DNA of 64,000 nt from Eopsaltria australis (GCA_034509425.1 JAVTVJ010000142.1:173501-237500); one strand, 5' to 3'. Shown: positions 28,031 to 41,498, numbered from the stretch's first letter. Notes: generated from the sequence alone by a model not told the origin. Translations and numbers: made by a program.

Positions 28031-30268
28031 TTGTAAAAGAATCTAATTGGAAATATAACCTTGTTATCTGATAAAACAGTGCAAAATTTCTTCAAAGATT
28101 TATTGAGGTTTCTGTACTTGAAATGACAGAGCTAAATTGCTTTGAATCCTAGATTTAACTAGAACACAAACATCTTTGATGTTAAAAAAATCACAAGAGA
28201 TTACAGATAATATTACTTCTATAAAAAGTTTTAGATCCTTTTACCTCTCAGAATTCTAAAATTTCATTACATCAGATTAACCTAGTTTAGAACATACTTG
28301 AAGAATGTTCAAGAAGAAAGATAAACTGAGATCCTAATTAAACTGCACTGCAAATATATGCTAGAACCACTTTGGGATTAATGTCTTATAACTTTATCAC
28401 TTAGTATCCCTTAGCTTGAAAAGAGTTACTATATCTACAGTATATCTACAGTTTACATCCCTGTATAATTCCTACACTGGATAAATTATCACATACCAGA
28501 AAAAAAAAAAAGGCAAGGGAAAAAGAGAGAAGTCAATGCATAATCAAGTCACATAAATTTTTCTCTTTTATACATTAAATTAAAAGTATATTAATCTCAA
28601 ATATTTTAGAGGTGCAGTAATACCCAGTATTTATTGCACTTTTCATTACTTTTGTACAAAAATTAAACACTTTTTACAATTTAAAATTATTTTTTTTGGA
28701 AAAGAAAATCCAAGGAATCCATCCAGTTCACCATTGTTAACACAGCCTTTCATGTGTGAAAGTTTTGAGGAAGTTAAGAATGAATCTGTCAAGTTAAACT
28801 ACCAGACAAAAAGTTCACTTCCCAGATCTTCATAGAAATGAAAACTAAATATGACAACAATAATAATTTACCTCAAGGCAACTTAAGGTATAGATTTACA
28901 GTTCACGAATATCTGTGTGGAATGTGCACTTCTAGTTGGTGAAGGTTATGAGACTTTCTTGCATTCCTACATAGTAAGGCTATGCTGCCAACTAATGCTG
29001 TTGTGTACAGGATTTTCCTGTGTTATTAGAAACATTCTCCTGTATTCTGTGTTGTGTAAAGAATAGTGCATGACCCTCCTTCTGAAAATCAGTGATTTTG
29101 TATTGTTTACTTAGGAAAAAAAATAAAGAGATTTAAAATAGGGGAATTTACCTTCAAAAATAGTCCTGTTTTCTGTGTTCCAGTTCTAAGATGGGTGGTT
29201 GCCTTATCCTTTATACTCTTTTGCTTTCTATACATATTTCTTTACCTTACTTACTGGTCCTGTCATCTGATTGTTAACCCTGTTTCCTTTATAGTAAAGA
29301 AATTGAGAAGAAAGAAACTAGTTTTGGTTCCTGAAAACCAAAGTCTTTCATTGCCTCTTCTTCTTATTCAAAATCCTAATTAATTCTACTCTTGGTGAGC
29401 AGCTGATTAGGATCTTTTCAGAAACTTTATTGCGCATTATACAGCCCTACATCATCAGAAGTTAAGTCTTAGTCCCTGACATTCATAGTGATGGCAGTTA
29501 CTAGTCTTCTCAATATTACTTCTAAAGAGGTCAGGAATAAAAAGGGAACTTCATGTTCCTGTAACTTTAAATAAGTTCTTTTTTTTCTCCAAAACCTATC
29601 CTAATTCAATGAATATGATATTTCAAGAAGAATATGATAATAGGAATTTTGGAGATTTGTTTTTAACCTTATTTTATGGAAGAAGTCAGTGAGTAATAAG
29701 ATTAAGTTTTTGAATTGTGGGATTGATTAGTCAGGAAAGGCTGGAGTTTTTCCAGTATTACCAACAGATAATGGTTGACTCATACTTTATTGATGTGTGT
29801 GTGGTAGTGATTCTTTTACAATGTGTTCATGTATTATGTGTTAGAGTTTGGTTCAATGTAGCTTTCAGAAGACCTTTATGTATCACCATTTCTTAAAACC
29901 AGTAATTATGATTTAATTTTATTTATATGAAATTTTACTAAGAGGTAAAAATAGACTTTTCTATTTTAAAATACTTTCTTAAAAATCCAGATGATTTTAA
30001 AATTCTGAACATGTGTAAAACATGTCCTTGTTAGTCAGATAAAGCTTTAGAATGTGGATTTTTTCAGCTGAATGTATTGCCATGAAAATGTAACTTGGAT
30101 TTCTAATGGTCTTGATAAATGTAAGTAATATCAGGTAGTTGCCCCTCAGGTGAGGGCTTCCTGCTATGCTAATACATATGTACAAAGTAAATCATTTAAA
30201 ATATGGTTCCTTTGCATAACTCAAGAGTAGTGAAATGCCTTTTAGTAATGTCCTTTTTTTCACCACAG

Positions 30269-30669
30269 AACAAACCCATGAATTTCTGCCCCAATCTCTT
30301 GACATCGCTGCAGTTCTTGACACTTGTCTTGTGGCTGTGCATGAGAACATTCTGCAACCATTGTTGATATCTGCAGGAAGGAGTTCTGCTCCTGTCAGTG
30401 GATTTATCATGAATTACAGATGGAGTAGAAATTACTTTGAAGTGATTATACCATTCGTGGTATCACTTACTGATTTTACAGTCAAACTAGACTACAAAAC
30501 TGGAGGTGAAAGCACAGATTTTTTACTGAGCACTGTTAAAAACAGCATTATCAATTTTTTTGAGATATTTCTGTCATCATGTACTAGTCTACCTCAAAGA
30601 AATAAAGCCCCACTTGCTCTCTTGGCAGCACATAATAAATTGATGGATGTAGTTCAGTTGGGGAGTTAA
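30269..30669 (+). other. Open frame with acceptor in DPH6-compatible phase (possible alternative terminal exon)
   Basis: A 401-nt stretch after the acceptor-like CTTTTTTTCACCACAG stays open to a TAA at 30667-30669. Joined to the DPH6 exon ending at 19762 (one leftover base), it reads in frame: G plus AA makes glutamate, followed by Q-T-H-E-F-L-P-Q-S-L. The predicted tail of 133 residues resembles no family I know. An AATAAA lies at 30736-30741, about 70 bp past the stop. The whole open frame is 144 codons from an ATG at 30235. In AT-rich DNA of this size, one or two frames this long are expected by chance, so the evidence is weak. Confidence 0.2.
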
Positions 30670-33386
30670 AAATGCATTGAAAATAATGGGCCATAACATT
30701 CTAGGGTTAACATTTATCCATAGATGATGCAATTAAATAAAACAGTCATTAACTTCAAGGTCAGTCAGTGAAGTAATAAAAGTTAGTGTTTTAATTGAAT
30801 TCTAATTGCCTCCCATTGATACATGTAAGTTAAATAAAATAGATGTCAGTGCTGCGAATTATAGTTCCCTTCCTAATTAATTTTTTAATTTTACATGGAG
30901 TTATCCAGGCCCTGGACCTTGTTGTTGGTTTATCCATCCATTCAGCTTTCTTCACATCTAGTTCCATTGAGGAAAAATTTGGAGGATGTGATACTAAGAA
31001 TTTACAACACATTTTTCTTCTCTTTAGTCTATGCCATTCTGAGAACCTGAATCAATAAAGAAAAATGTACCAAATAGAAGTATAGATTTAAAAAAGCTGT
31101 TTTGTAAGTATGGTTCCAAATACTTTATTATACTAATTGTAGCAACAGACATACAGCTTCATCTATGCACATGTAGCAGTGGAGATTTGAGATGTGGATC
31201 ACTGGTTCTGCAAATTGAAAGTTACATTGCTTCTTGATGCCTTTACCAGACAGTCTCTATTCACTCACAATATAATCATATTGGAAACTAAAAGAAATAA
31301 CTTCTTTCAAAAGAAATGCAAGCTGTCCAAAAATAGAATTCTGCTGAGACACAGGAAGGGTACATTGTGCTTCATAGATTTTCATGCAGATGTGGGATAT
31401 TACTGAAGAGTTTACCCATAGCGTATACGTAGGCAATTTGTTTGTACCTCATAAACTATTTGTATCATAGTTTCTTTTAAATTATTGGTTTGCATTCATT
31501 ACTGGACAGATAGAAGGTATGTCCATATTGCCAAAGAGAACTTTGTGAAAGAAATAGTATGTTAGTGTGTCTGGTTCTGACAACTTTTTCCCTTCTCATA
31601 TGTTTGTAATGTATCCCTGGGTTTAAATATAGAGGCAAGAAATCCAATTTTATCAAGAAGAGAGAGGTTGCTTATCTTAGAAAAGTAATTATATAAAAGG
31701 AAGAATTTTAATATAAATTTGTGAAATGGATACTTTAATACAGTACTCATTCATTTACTTCAAGATAAATTGCTTGTTTGGCCTAATACCTATCGCATTA
31801 TAATCAAGGACAGAATGCTAACCTGATGTAAGTTGGAAGAGATCACCAGAACCATTTGAACTATTGAAATTGAATTAATATATTTCAAAACTATTCCACA
31901 AGAATAAATGATCATTATCATATATCTAGCACACACATTTTCAGTCTGTTAACAAAAAGCAATAAACCAATACAAAAAAGGAATAGAGGGAGGGAAAAAA
32001 CTTTGGTCTTTTTAAACTTTAATTATTAAGCAGTTTTAAAAGCATTCCCCTAGATGGTAAGGGAATTTTTAATGTGCTTTAATGAAATATTTAAAAACTT
32101 TCTTTGTGTTTTGAAATCTTATTCACTCTAACTTGTTTTAGTTTCATGGGTATTTAAATATACCAAGATCATGATTGTAAAAATTAAGAGACATATTAGC
32201 TATTTTAACTCACAATGACTTTTTATAATAGTGTACTGTACATTTATATAACAGCTTTCATCATCAACAATCTAAAGTGCTTTGCAAGGTACATATTTCA
32301 GAAATTGCTTCTGAATGGAGTAATTTTGGTGGCAGCTCTTTAATGATACCTATTATTGTATAAAGCAGTAGAGTAGGAAAAAAGTAGACAAGTATTTTAT
32401 CAGTACAAAAAGAAGCCCAAACCACAGTACTTAAGAGTAGTAAAAAATGGGGTATCTGAAAATTTCTCAGTGTTCCTTCACTTTCAGGAGTTATCATTTT
32501 GGTTTTTTCTCATTTTCTTCATATGGTAAGACTTTTTTACCCTTTTGTATCAAATCCAACTAGCATATTAATTTGGTTGAAGATGTTAGCTTTTGAAACA
32601 GTTGTTCCTGGATTATTTTATCCTACCACTAATTTTTGCCAGTTACTTGATCTGTCCTGAGAAGTGACCATTAACTGCCATGAGTTGGCCAAACTCAAAA
32701 AGTCAAGAAGTTGAAACAGGAATACAGAGGAGCAAGTTAGATCAGCTATCAAATGTTAATAGGGCTTACTTTTTTACAAAGAAAAATAAATCAAAATGTA
32801 GACATCATATAGAATAATTTGTGATGGATGAAAAGGTGCAACATTCAACACATTCTGTAAGTCTGAGTTTTCTTTGTGTCTTCATCCTTTTTAATGTTAC
32901 ATTTTATATGTGCATAAAACACACAAAGAATGGGAATTGGCAAAAGAACTTTTTATTGTGAAAAACAGTCTGTGTTCCTCCCAGCTGCAGAAACTATGAA
33001 AATAATTACATTGTATTTTAATTTCATTGGTATTTATAAAGGTAACTTCTGACTCAAAGAGTCAATATCCTTGTAGTATTTTTATTACCATGGACCTTTG
33101 TGTTTACTTCACTGGTTAGTGAAATTTTGAAGAAAGGGAAACAATAGCTTTTCCACTTGACATGTAGTGAAATGGTAACTGGCTTTGTTTTTCCATAAAC
33201 CTGGAAACCATTTGCCCAAAGATTAGGGAAAATTCTGACTCAGTGTATTTTCTTTAGGATAGTAATTATTTTAGATAATGTGGAGTTTCTAAGTGAGACA
33301 TATTTAAAAAAAAAGAAAGAAACATTTCTTGATGTCACAAGAGTACTTCATGAGAAATAGATTTACATTTTTTGGGTTTTTTGCAG

Positions 33387-33448
33387 GTTTAGATCCAGAT
33401 AAGCATCTAGGAAAAACTCTAGGTGAAATGGAGCCTGTTCTTTTGGAG
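33387..33448 (+). CDS. DPH6: DPH6 exon 3 of window (ATPase domain, LDPDKHLGKTL)
   Basis: This short exon of 62 nt completes a split glycine codon and then encodes L-D-P-D-K-H-L-G-K-T-L followed by an acidic segment ending in L-L-E. The G-L-x-x-x-x-L-G segment matches the vertebrate ATPase domain directly after K-V-A-A-x-G. The acceptor is TTTTTTGCAG and the donor is GAG|GTGAGT at 33449, a strong consensus. It leaves phase 0. It is easy to miss in an ORF search because it is only about 20 codons long. Both flanking joins keep the frame open. Confidence 0.94.
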
Positions 33449-36400
33449 GTGAGTATTACTTAAAGGATATTCATATAGTTAAACTTGCAGTTAAAAAGAA
33501 ACAGGCAGAAATTCAGTAAAATTAATAAAAATGACTTACTTTCATAAATTAGATGTTAACCCAAAGCTTAGCCTTCTACACAGAATATAAGCCTCTACTA
33601 TGCACTTTTGAGATGAAAAACATTATTTCTTGACATAGTTCACAAATAGTGTCAGCATCTTTAAAACAAACTAAAGACATGAAACCTCAATCTAAGTAAA
33701 TTCTAAGAATAACAGTTCTGAAATTATGTTTTCATGTATTGTCTGTGACAATGCTAGTTTACGACAATTCCTTGTCCTTGAGCCTCTTAGATACCCACTA
33801 TGATTCAATGGCTATTAAGAGGGTCTTGATGTAACTTTCATCAGTGTAGGCTAAATTTCCACAAAGTGATCTCCTAGAGATACTTTTCATTGTTAATCTG
33901 GGTAATAACTGGTCAGCCTGGCTTCATAAGTAGTTTTTTTGGAGCCCTTATGGGAATGGCAAACTTGCAGAAGAGAAAGTAACCAGAACTTTGAAAATCT
34001 CTTTTGCTACTGAAAGATAGTGGAGTTACATAGCAATTATATCTTGAGTTTAACTCCATTTTTTTAGCTATTTACAAGGCTGAAGAGAAGAAGATAGGTA
34101 ATTGCCACTTGGCAAATCTGTAAAGGAAGAACTAAGGTCCATAACATTCAAATAACCTTACCTGAAGAGATGGTGTTGGTCTGTTCTTAAATTGAGTTTT
34201 GTTGCTTCAGATCTGAAGAATCTGCCCAGAAATCTTTCCCTCCTCCTTCCTGACCCTCTGCTATGTAAGCTAGTTGGTATACAATCACATTCATTATCTT
34301 TTTTTGAAAGTCTTGTTTCACTTATTTCTTTAAATAATCTCAACGTTGTGCAGTCACAGAAAGCTTCTGTAATCAAAATTTAGGTTGCAGTCTCAGTGGG
34401 GTTGCACCTGGGTAGCTACTCACCTCAGTTGAATCAGCAGTCTTGACTTTCTTTAAAACTATAACAGCAAGTATTGCAATTTTAATTGTGCTAATAACAA
34501 GTATTCTTCTGCATTTGATTTCACCATCATTCATTTTTAAAAGAAAATAATAAACTATGAAATCCAAAAGTGCCTGGTATTTTTTGTGAATTACGTATAT
34601 TCTTCATTATGTTTGATGTCTTAATTGAAGTGATTCTTACTTACTTGGTTTCACTGAAATTATTACTGACATGGTTTAACACTTTTTAAAACTCACATTG
34701 AGGGTGTTATCTTTTATTGATAAACAATAAACAGAGCAATGAATGCCTAGTTTAGTGTTCAAATAGGGCATTCTGACGCTGCTTGCAATGCTTGTCAGGC
34801 CATTGTAGGGTAGACTGCACAAGTGGTTATTTGTTCATTTGGCTGTTGCTTGTGCATATGCATGCTGTTTAAGTCAAAGCCAGTACAAATACATTTTTGT
34901 TACTGGGTACTTAGCTGGCTTTAAGACCTAATAAAACCAAATCATTAAGTATAAATGGAAGGAAAATACTTAGGCTTATGATGTAAAAAATACTCTTGCA
35001 AGCCAGTGAAGTCTTCAGCATCAGAAGTTGTAGCAGGCAGAATGTGAAAAGGAGGAGTTCACAGTTTCCAGTAAGGAGAAGAGATAAAATTTAATATTCT
35101 GACCATACCATATAAAACAACATAATTAATCAATGTTTAATACTGCACATCTCTAAAACTACCATGGTTTTATATGTTCATGATCTTTGATTTGTACTCT
35201 ATTATCTAACCAATAATTTCAAATTTTACAGTAAATTTAGTTTTCTTGTTGGGACTTTTTGCTAATATAATTTTTCCTGTTCTTTTGGATTGTTTTTTCA
35301 GTTCTGTGTTGATATCTGACATTACTTTACATAGCTGTTTATTCAGCTAGGTGCAAGGTATTTCATTACAGCATTTTTCCTGCGTGGTGTGCAAGTTTGT
35401 AAGAATTTTTGCAGTTCTGTGTAGAATTAATCAGGTAATGTTCTATGTGTTCTTCAGTTTTGTTGAAGATCACTTTATACCTGAATAATTTCAGTGCCCA
35501 GGAAAATGCCAATGTCTTTGATAAAGAGCCTCAAAATGTTGTGTATGTTGAGTAATTTGAGATTTGTACGGAGTATCTTTTACTTCCAGTATGTACTCAC
35601 AAAGTTCACCTTCTCTGGTACTACAGATCTGGACATAGAACTCACTTCTTTCTTTTCTTTTTTTTTTTTTGTATTAAATGTTTACCTTGAAGAGTCAGTG
35701 AGACCAAAATCAACTTGTATTACTATATAATGCACAGATTAGAATTTGTCTTTTGGATATATAAGAAATAAACATGGACTAGTCATTCTCTTTTTAGAAA
35801 AAAATCTCTGGTTGAGGCATTATAAGAGTGTTGATTGGAAAAAATCCCAAACAAATAAACCTACAACCCAGCCCTAATTTCCTCCACTCAATTATTTGAC
35901 GTTGAAAACATATTATCACCTAAATTTTCAGTCTTCTGATTTACTTTGTTATATGTGTACAGTAGAAATTATAATAATTACTGACATAAAGGTGAGCTGG
36001 TTTTTCTGCAGTAGCAGCAGAAAAGTGGAGGACTAGTGAGTGGAAAAAACTTTTTGCAATTTTTTTCACATTACATACAGAATGTTGAACTTAGGAGTAC
36101 AATGGTGATCTGCCACCCATACTTTTAGCAGTGGTGAGTATTACTGATTCAGGACATGGGCATTGCAGAAAGGAATTTTTTTTAATTACTGCTTTTTTCT
36201 AATTGATAGGTCTTTGATTAATTATTGAGGAGTGGTTGCTAGATAATTTCTAAATTATTAAATTGCTTTCATGTCCCAATGTTTCCTCTGTAACAGGAAT
36301 CTCACCTTTTTACACTAAAGAAGTTGCTGTCAGCTTATGTGTCAGGGTGTGATCCCACTCTCCTTTGAATTTGTTAATGGGATGGCAAATGGACATTATG

Positions 36401-39229
36401 GTTGTATTTGTCTGTAATTCTGGCTCTGCCAATAGTCAGTAGGAAAATGTTTATTTGTTTGCTTGCCTTAGAAGTTGATGAGAACATCTTGACACAGAGA
36501 GCATTTCTGTAAATATGAGAGTTTATTAAGTCTTAGAGTTTCTGTCTGGGAACAACATCTTCACTTGAAAAAGGAGGCACTTGAATTCAAGTATTTATCT
36601 TTGATTACAAAAGTTAAAGAAGGAAGCTTTAATCCTTGTGTTTCATTCCCAAGGTAGGAAGAGACTGTTGTTCAGGCAATGTTTGGACTGGTCATTTGTA
36701 TGTATCTCATTTATATGTATACCCTGTATCTCATTGTGTACTTAAGATAAATTTTGTGTAGTTTAGAAGGTAGTTTCATCATAGATTTCTTTTGGAGTTT
36801 GAAGTGGACTTGCATTACTTGCAATTAGTTATGTTTGATTTGTGAATTTGCAGTTTTCAGTCTCATCTGAACTAGAAGGCAGATCTAGCAGTCGTAAAAT
36901 TTAGAGTCCATGCTGTTGTATCATTATTAATGTGGCATCCAATTTGCAAACCCAAATAATCTGTCTTCAAAAATGTTATTCTAAATGATTAAAAGGCAGA
37001 ATTATCATGCCATTGATGACATCTAAATAATATTGCTGACTTTGTTAAATGAACATTAAGGATCTGGTCTATGAGTTGCTAAATATCTTTTGTTCCTGTT
37101 GACATTTGTGAGAACTGAAAACCCTTTAGCACCTTGTATAATTGGTGTCAAGAATGATGTTGAAGCCAGTGACATTGAGAATGAGAATTTCTCACAGCAA
37201 AGATAGGAAATAGTCTTACATCTTCTGAGTATTCAATGTTAATTGCCAATAATTATTCTAGACACTGTTTACAAGCAGAGCTACCAGTTTTGAAAGTGAC
37301 TTGTAAACAGTCACTCCATGTATTCACTGTGGAAAGGTTACAGTTAGAAAGATCTTTCCCGGTTTTCCGTCTTTCAATTTTTTAATAGTTTTAGGGCTTT
37401 TTTTTCCAAATAGAATAAGAATAAAAGGTTTTGACTAACTGTTTTGTAGATTGTCCATTCTTGTTGCATCAGCGTTAATTATTCCTGTTGTATTTGTCCT
37501 ATAGAAACCTTGTTGCCATTGTTGACAGATGGAGTTCTCTTTTATGTCAGGAGTGTAATTTTTTAATGAGCACTTGATTAAAGGTTCTCTTTTGCTCCTT
37601 TAAAGGAAAATGTGAAAGAAAAAATTAAAAATAACTCTCATAAAAAGATACTGAAAAAATGTTTAATATATGTTCCAAAAGAGATTTAGATTTTACAGCG
37701 CCAGACAACTGAATATTCACATAGAGCATTACCACGGTATTGTTTTCTCAGAGCATTTTCCTTTTCTGCAAAATAACAGCTGAAGATGATTTGCGCCTTT
37801 GTTTTAAGTAACTGAAGTTATAACACTCTTTGAAGTTTTAAAATAAAAATCTTTGAAAGAGAACTGTAAAGTAACATGAACTACATTCAGCTTCAACAAT
37901 AAAAATACAGTATCTTTTGAATATATGCAATACACCTGCTACACAAATATTCTGGTAACCATATAAAAAAAAAAAAAGGAATCTACCATGTATAAATAAC
38001 CCAGTCTTATGTTTGCCTCAAAAGAAAGCACATTTGGAATCACCTTCTAGCCTCCAGATAAGAGTTTTTCTGATGTTCTGGAGACCTCTGATGTTCTGGA
38101 GAACTGTATTTCTACTTTGACTGTAGAAGCACCGTAGGTGGGATTCTGTTCCTCTAAGGAAAGGCATAAAGGGGTTAAATAAATATTCCCAAAATTGCTG
38201 GTGTTTGCAATGCAGTTGAGGATTGCAGTTCAAGTTCTCATGAGTCACTTAAAGCAGAACGTTAGTGCTTGCCTAATGCTAAAAAACCTGGGCAGGGCTT
38301 GGCTTGAATCACTGCAGTGACTCTTTAGAAAGTGATATCATCTGCTGCTGAGGACATGAATTTCTCCTGCAGACAAAGGGAGGGTGTCCCCATGTTCAGA
38401 TCTGGTGCTTGATTACTATCTATAATACAGTACATTGAAACAGTAGTACAGTGAGCTACTGACCAGTTATGCACTCCTTACTCCAGCAGAACTTTGGTTC
38501 ATGCTCCACAGCTGCTCATTTGTAAAGCAGAAATTAATTAAGGTATTCATGTCTCATATTTTGAATGTTTTGGTTTATCTAGTTATGTGTTTAAGTGAGA
38601 TATCTGGAGCTTCAGGAATATTCATAAATATATGTTGATTTAGAAAGTATATTAATTATAATTTATAAAATAAACAAATGATTCTCTTTAGATCTTGCTT
38701 TAGCTCTTTGCTTTTGACTTAGAAAGTTCTCATTTATTTTGTTAGATTTTTTTGAAAGAATATTTATCAAAACATAGAATACTCTTTCTGAATCTGTTGT
38801 CAAAAATGTGTTCATTGTATGCTTCTATGTGAAGTGCTACTTCTTGTGTTGACTCACAGTAAAAGTTTCTCCTGCAGGTGAAATAGATATGCTAAAGAAA
38901 GACAAGTATGGGAGTCCGAACAACCTTTCATGGCCACTGAGAAACTAGGCATCAGTTTGTTCCTGTACATATTACAGTGCCAGTTCTACATAAAATATAA
39001 CACATTGGTCATTTTTAATCACTGTAATAGGCACACAGAGAAATCAAGAACTGACTGTATGATGTTTTTTCAGCCTTGTAATGTGAAGTCTTTTAGAAAC
39101 TACACGTCATGGTTTAACCCCAGCTAGCAACCAGTATGTACTATACTGTTTTTTACATTTTCAGCAAAATATGTTTAATAGACCTCTTTCATGTAATCCT
39201 TACATGTTTCAATTTCTCTTTTGTGTTAG
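33449..39229 (+). other. DPH6: DPH6 intron, 5.8 kb
   Basis: This is a GT-AG intron. It contains a 12-bp perfect inverted repeat (37264-37311), an 18-bp tandem duplication (38070-38105) and a short antisense LTR-like end (39103-39134) about 95 bp before the next exon. No other element or gene was recognised. Confidence 0.85.
39103..39134 (-). repeat. Short antisense LTR-end fragment
   Basis: The motif TCATGGTTTAACCCCAGCT followed by AGCAACCAG matches the complement of the conserved end of a widespread avian endogenous-retrovirus LTR (sense end ...GCTGGGGTTAAACCA). Only about 30 bp are recognisable, so it is either a remnant or a coincidence. Confidence 0.45.
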
Positions 39230-39324
39230 CTCTCTGAGAAATATGGAGTCCATGTTTGCGGAGAAGGAGGAGAATATGAAACATTTACTCTGGACTGCCC
39301 TCTGTTTAAGAAGAAAATAGTTGT
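39230..39324 (+). CDS. DPH6: DPH6 exon 4 of window (ATPase domain, [10 protein letters not shown])
   Basis: This exon encodes L-S-E-K-Y-G-V-H-V, then the highly conserved [10 protein letters not shown] and T-L-D-C-P-L-F-K-K motifs, and ends with two bases of a valine codon. The GEGGEYETF signature is diagnostic for diphthine-ammonia ligases and their archaeal relatives. Its glycines and acidic residues are thought to line the nucleotide or substrate pocket. The acceptor is TTTTGTGTTAG and the donor is TTGT|GTAAGA at 39325. This is the clearest family marker in the window and was used to anchor the search for the other exons. Confidence 0.96.
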
Positions 39325-39715
39325 GTAAGAAACAGTTTCCTCTATTTCCTTATATTAAAGCAGTGGGAACACCTTAAAATTTAGTTTGAGACAAGTGAAG
39401 GAGGTAAGAGCTAACACATGGCATTGGCACAGGTAAAACATGTTCTTTAAGTTCACAGACACTCAGGTTGTTTAACACTGGCAAAGTCCTCTGGAAACCT
39501 AAATCAATACCTGACACGATGAGGCGTTCATAGAGGGCTATAAACTTTGTAGACATTTGCACTTTCGTTTACTTGCCGATTATGGCCTGCAGTAAAACTG
39601 GTACCTATACACTGACACTTTTATCCTTTCATGAAGTGTGAATTGCCTGTAATATTTATCCTTCATTACAGCTAAATTTGATAAAGTGCCACATCAGTAG
39701 CCTGTGGGTTCCGTT

Positions 39716-39718
<3 letters not shown>

Positions 39719-39747
<29 letters not shown>
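39719..39747. repeat. (TG)n microsatellite
   Basis: About 14 uninterrupted TG units follow GTTAAC. The repeat is likely polymorphic in length, as pure dinucleotide tracts are. It has no link to a gene element beyond lying inside an intron. Confidence 0.97.
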
Positions 39748-39749
<2 letters not shown>

Positions 39750-40839
39750 GTTTACTGACTTAGAATGATAACGATAAACACTTTTCTTAATTTACTAGAG
39801 GATATTTTAAATACAAACTTTGAATGAATCCCTCTCAATTACACTGAACAGTTTATTCCTTTGCTAAAATCTGTGTAGAGAACTGTGGAAAATATTTGTG
39901 TCTAGTTTCTTATTAGCCTGTTAAGTAGCTAAACCTGCCTGCTTCAAGTGAGATATTTTGACTGCTGTTCCTTTTCTGAAGCAAGTAAAGAGAGCAGTTA
40001 TCATGTATTGATGATTGATTCTCGGTCATCGTAGTGCAGGTCCAGATTATGAAGCATATAGACACGATTAAGGCTTTCATGGTGCAGGTCCATTTGTTTC
40101 ACGTTTCTGTAAGACTGGGGTCTGTCTGTGTAAGGAATAGAGAACCAAGAACTGTGAGCTCCATTTCATTGCATGACATTTGGGAGGAGAAGATAATAGA
40201 CAAAGTGGTTAAAGCATTGGCAGCTAATCTGGCAGATGCCCACTGAAATACTGGTTGATTATGCCCTTGGTCTGGGACCAACCAAAGAGCAGTTTATGTA
40301 GGAATATATTATAATAGATTCTAAATCTATATTTGGCTATCAGTGATATAAAGACAGTTCAACTGACTAGGAAAAGCTGAAGCAGAGGTGGTCTAGCTGA
40401 GTTGTCTTTATTTCTCTTGGTGATACTCCACATAATAATAAAAGTTAAAAATAAAAGTACAAAAAATACATAAAAGACAAATATTTGCATCAGTGGGTAT
40501 TTAATAATAAATATATGGCACAGTAGACTTTTAAACAGTTATTCAGATAGTTTTAAATTTTGTAGTGGAAACTGAATAGCTGTACTACCATTGTGCATCT
40601 CTGGCTTGATTAGCCCTGCTTATCTTTTACATTATTCAGGTCATAAAGACATGCTCTTTGAGGGGTCATGCTTGTGAAATCTATAACTGTATTAATTATT
40701 TCTTACTTTGCCAGAAAAATATTTTTTAGTTTCTATACGCTTAATCTATACAGATTTTGTAATCATGTTAGCTCTGCTAGTAGAGTTTCCAAATGTTTAG
40801 ATATCCGTGGTTCAGGTATACATCTCTCTTGGTTTTGGC

Positions 40840-41275
40840 TAGGCCAGGTTTAATTCTTTGCAATAGGTGGGAGGTGGCATGGCCAAGGACCCTAATGTTA
40901 TTTGATATCACCTCACTCACTGCCGGGGTTGGGAGAGAGGAATCTCTCTCTCTCACTCTCTGTCCAAGAGAAGAAGAGTGTTCCTTCCAGTTGGAAAAAC
41001 AGAGGGAGAGAGGGAGCCGTCTGTATTGTTCATTGTAGCAGGGCTCTCAATGAGCATTTTTGAATGTGAATCATCCGCTCTCATATTCTTTTGTTATTAA
41101 TATTGTGCTGTTATTGTTCATTTTCTTATTTCACTGCTGTTACCTGGAAGTTGTTCTTATCTCAACCCATGATCTTAGCCTTCTGTGCCTCAATTTCTCA
41201 ACTCCATCCCACCACTTGGGGGAGATGAAGACAGGGGCAGGGGGCAGTGAAAGAGAGCAGTGAGTGGTTTTGGAA
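40840..41275 (+). mobile_element. Degraded avian ERV LTR (probably solo)
   Basis: The 3' part reads TTCTTATCTCAACCCATGAT, then a C/T-rich stretch, CTCCATCCCACCACTTGGGG and a purine-rich end with GAGCAGTGAGTGGTTTTGG. This order matches a common bird endogenous-retrovirus LTR (ERVL-like in my recollection). The left part with GGTGGGAGGTGGCATGGCC and the CTCTCTCTCTC patch at 40947-40960 also fits. The left boundary is uncertain. No gag, pol or env frame lies next to it, so it is most simply a solo LTR. The copy is old and has no coding capacity. Confidence 0.65.
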
Positions 41276-41498
41276 AGTGTCAGTGGGGGCACTGAATTTG
41301 GAAGTACCATTTCTAAAGCAGGACTACATCCTGATACAATTTTTAAAGCTTGAATGGAGTTGTTAGCATTACAACTTAGAGGTTAAAACCTGACAGGATT
41401 TTCAAGATCCCTAAATTTCTGAGCAACTCCAAAGCATCTCCCGAGTTAAAAGTTTCTGAGGAAGACATTGAAGAATAATTTTGCCTTCAAAACAGGTG

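Larger units (their letters stand above)
19763..33386 (+). other. DPH6: DPH6 intron, 13.6 kb
   Basis: This is the longest complete intron in the window. It carries a possible conserved noncoding block (21590-22060), a perfect palindrome inside a larger hairpin (22983-23021), an antisense CR1 tail (24893-25035), a purine-rich strand-biased stretch (25640-26430), a sense CR1 copy (27234-28030) and a 144-codon open frame (30235-30669) with an acceptor in compatible phase. Short A and T runs occur, for example A11 near 28500. The rest shows nothing recognisable. Confidence 0.85.
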
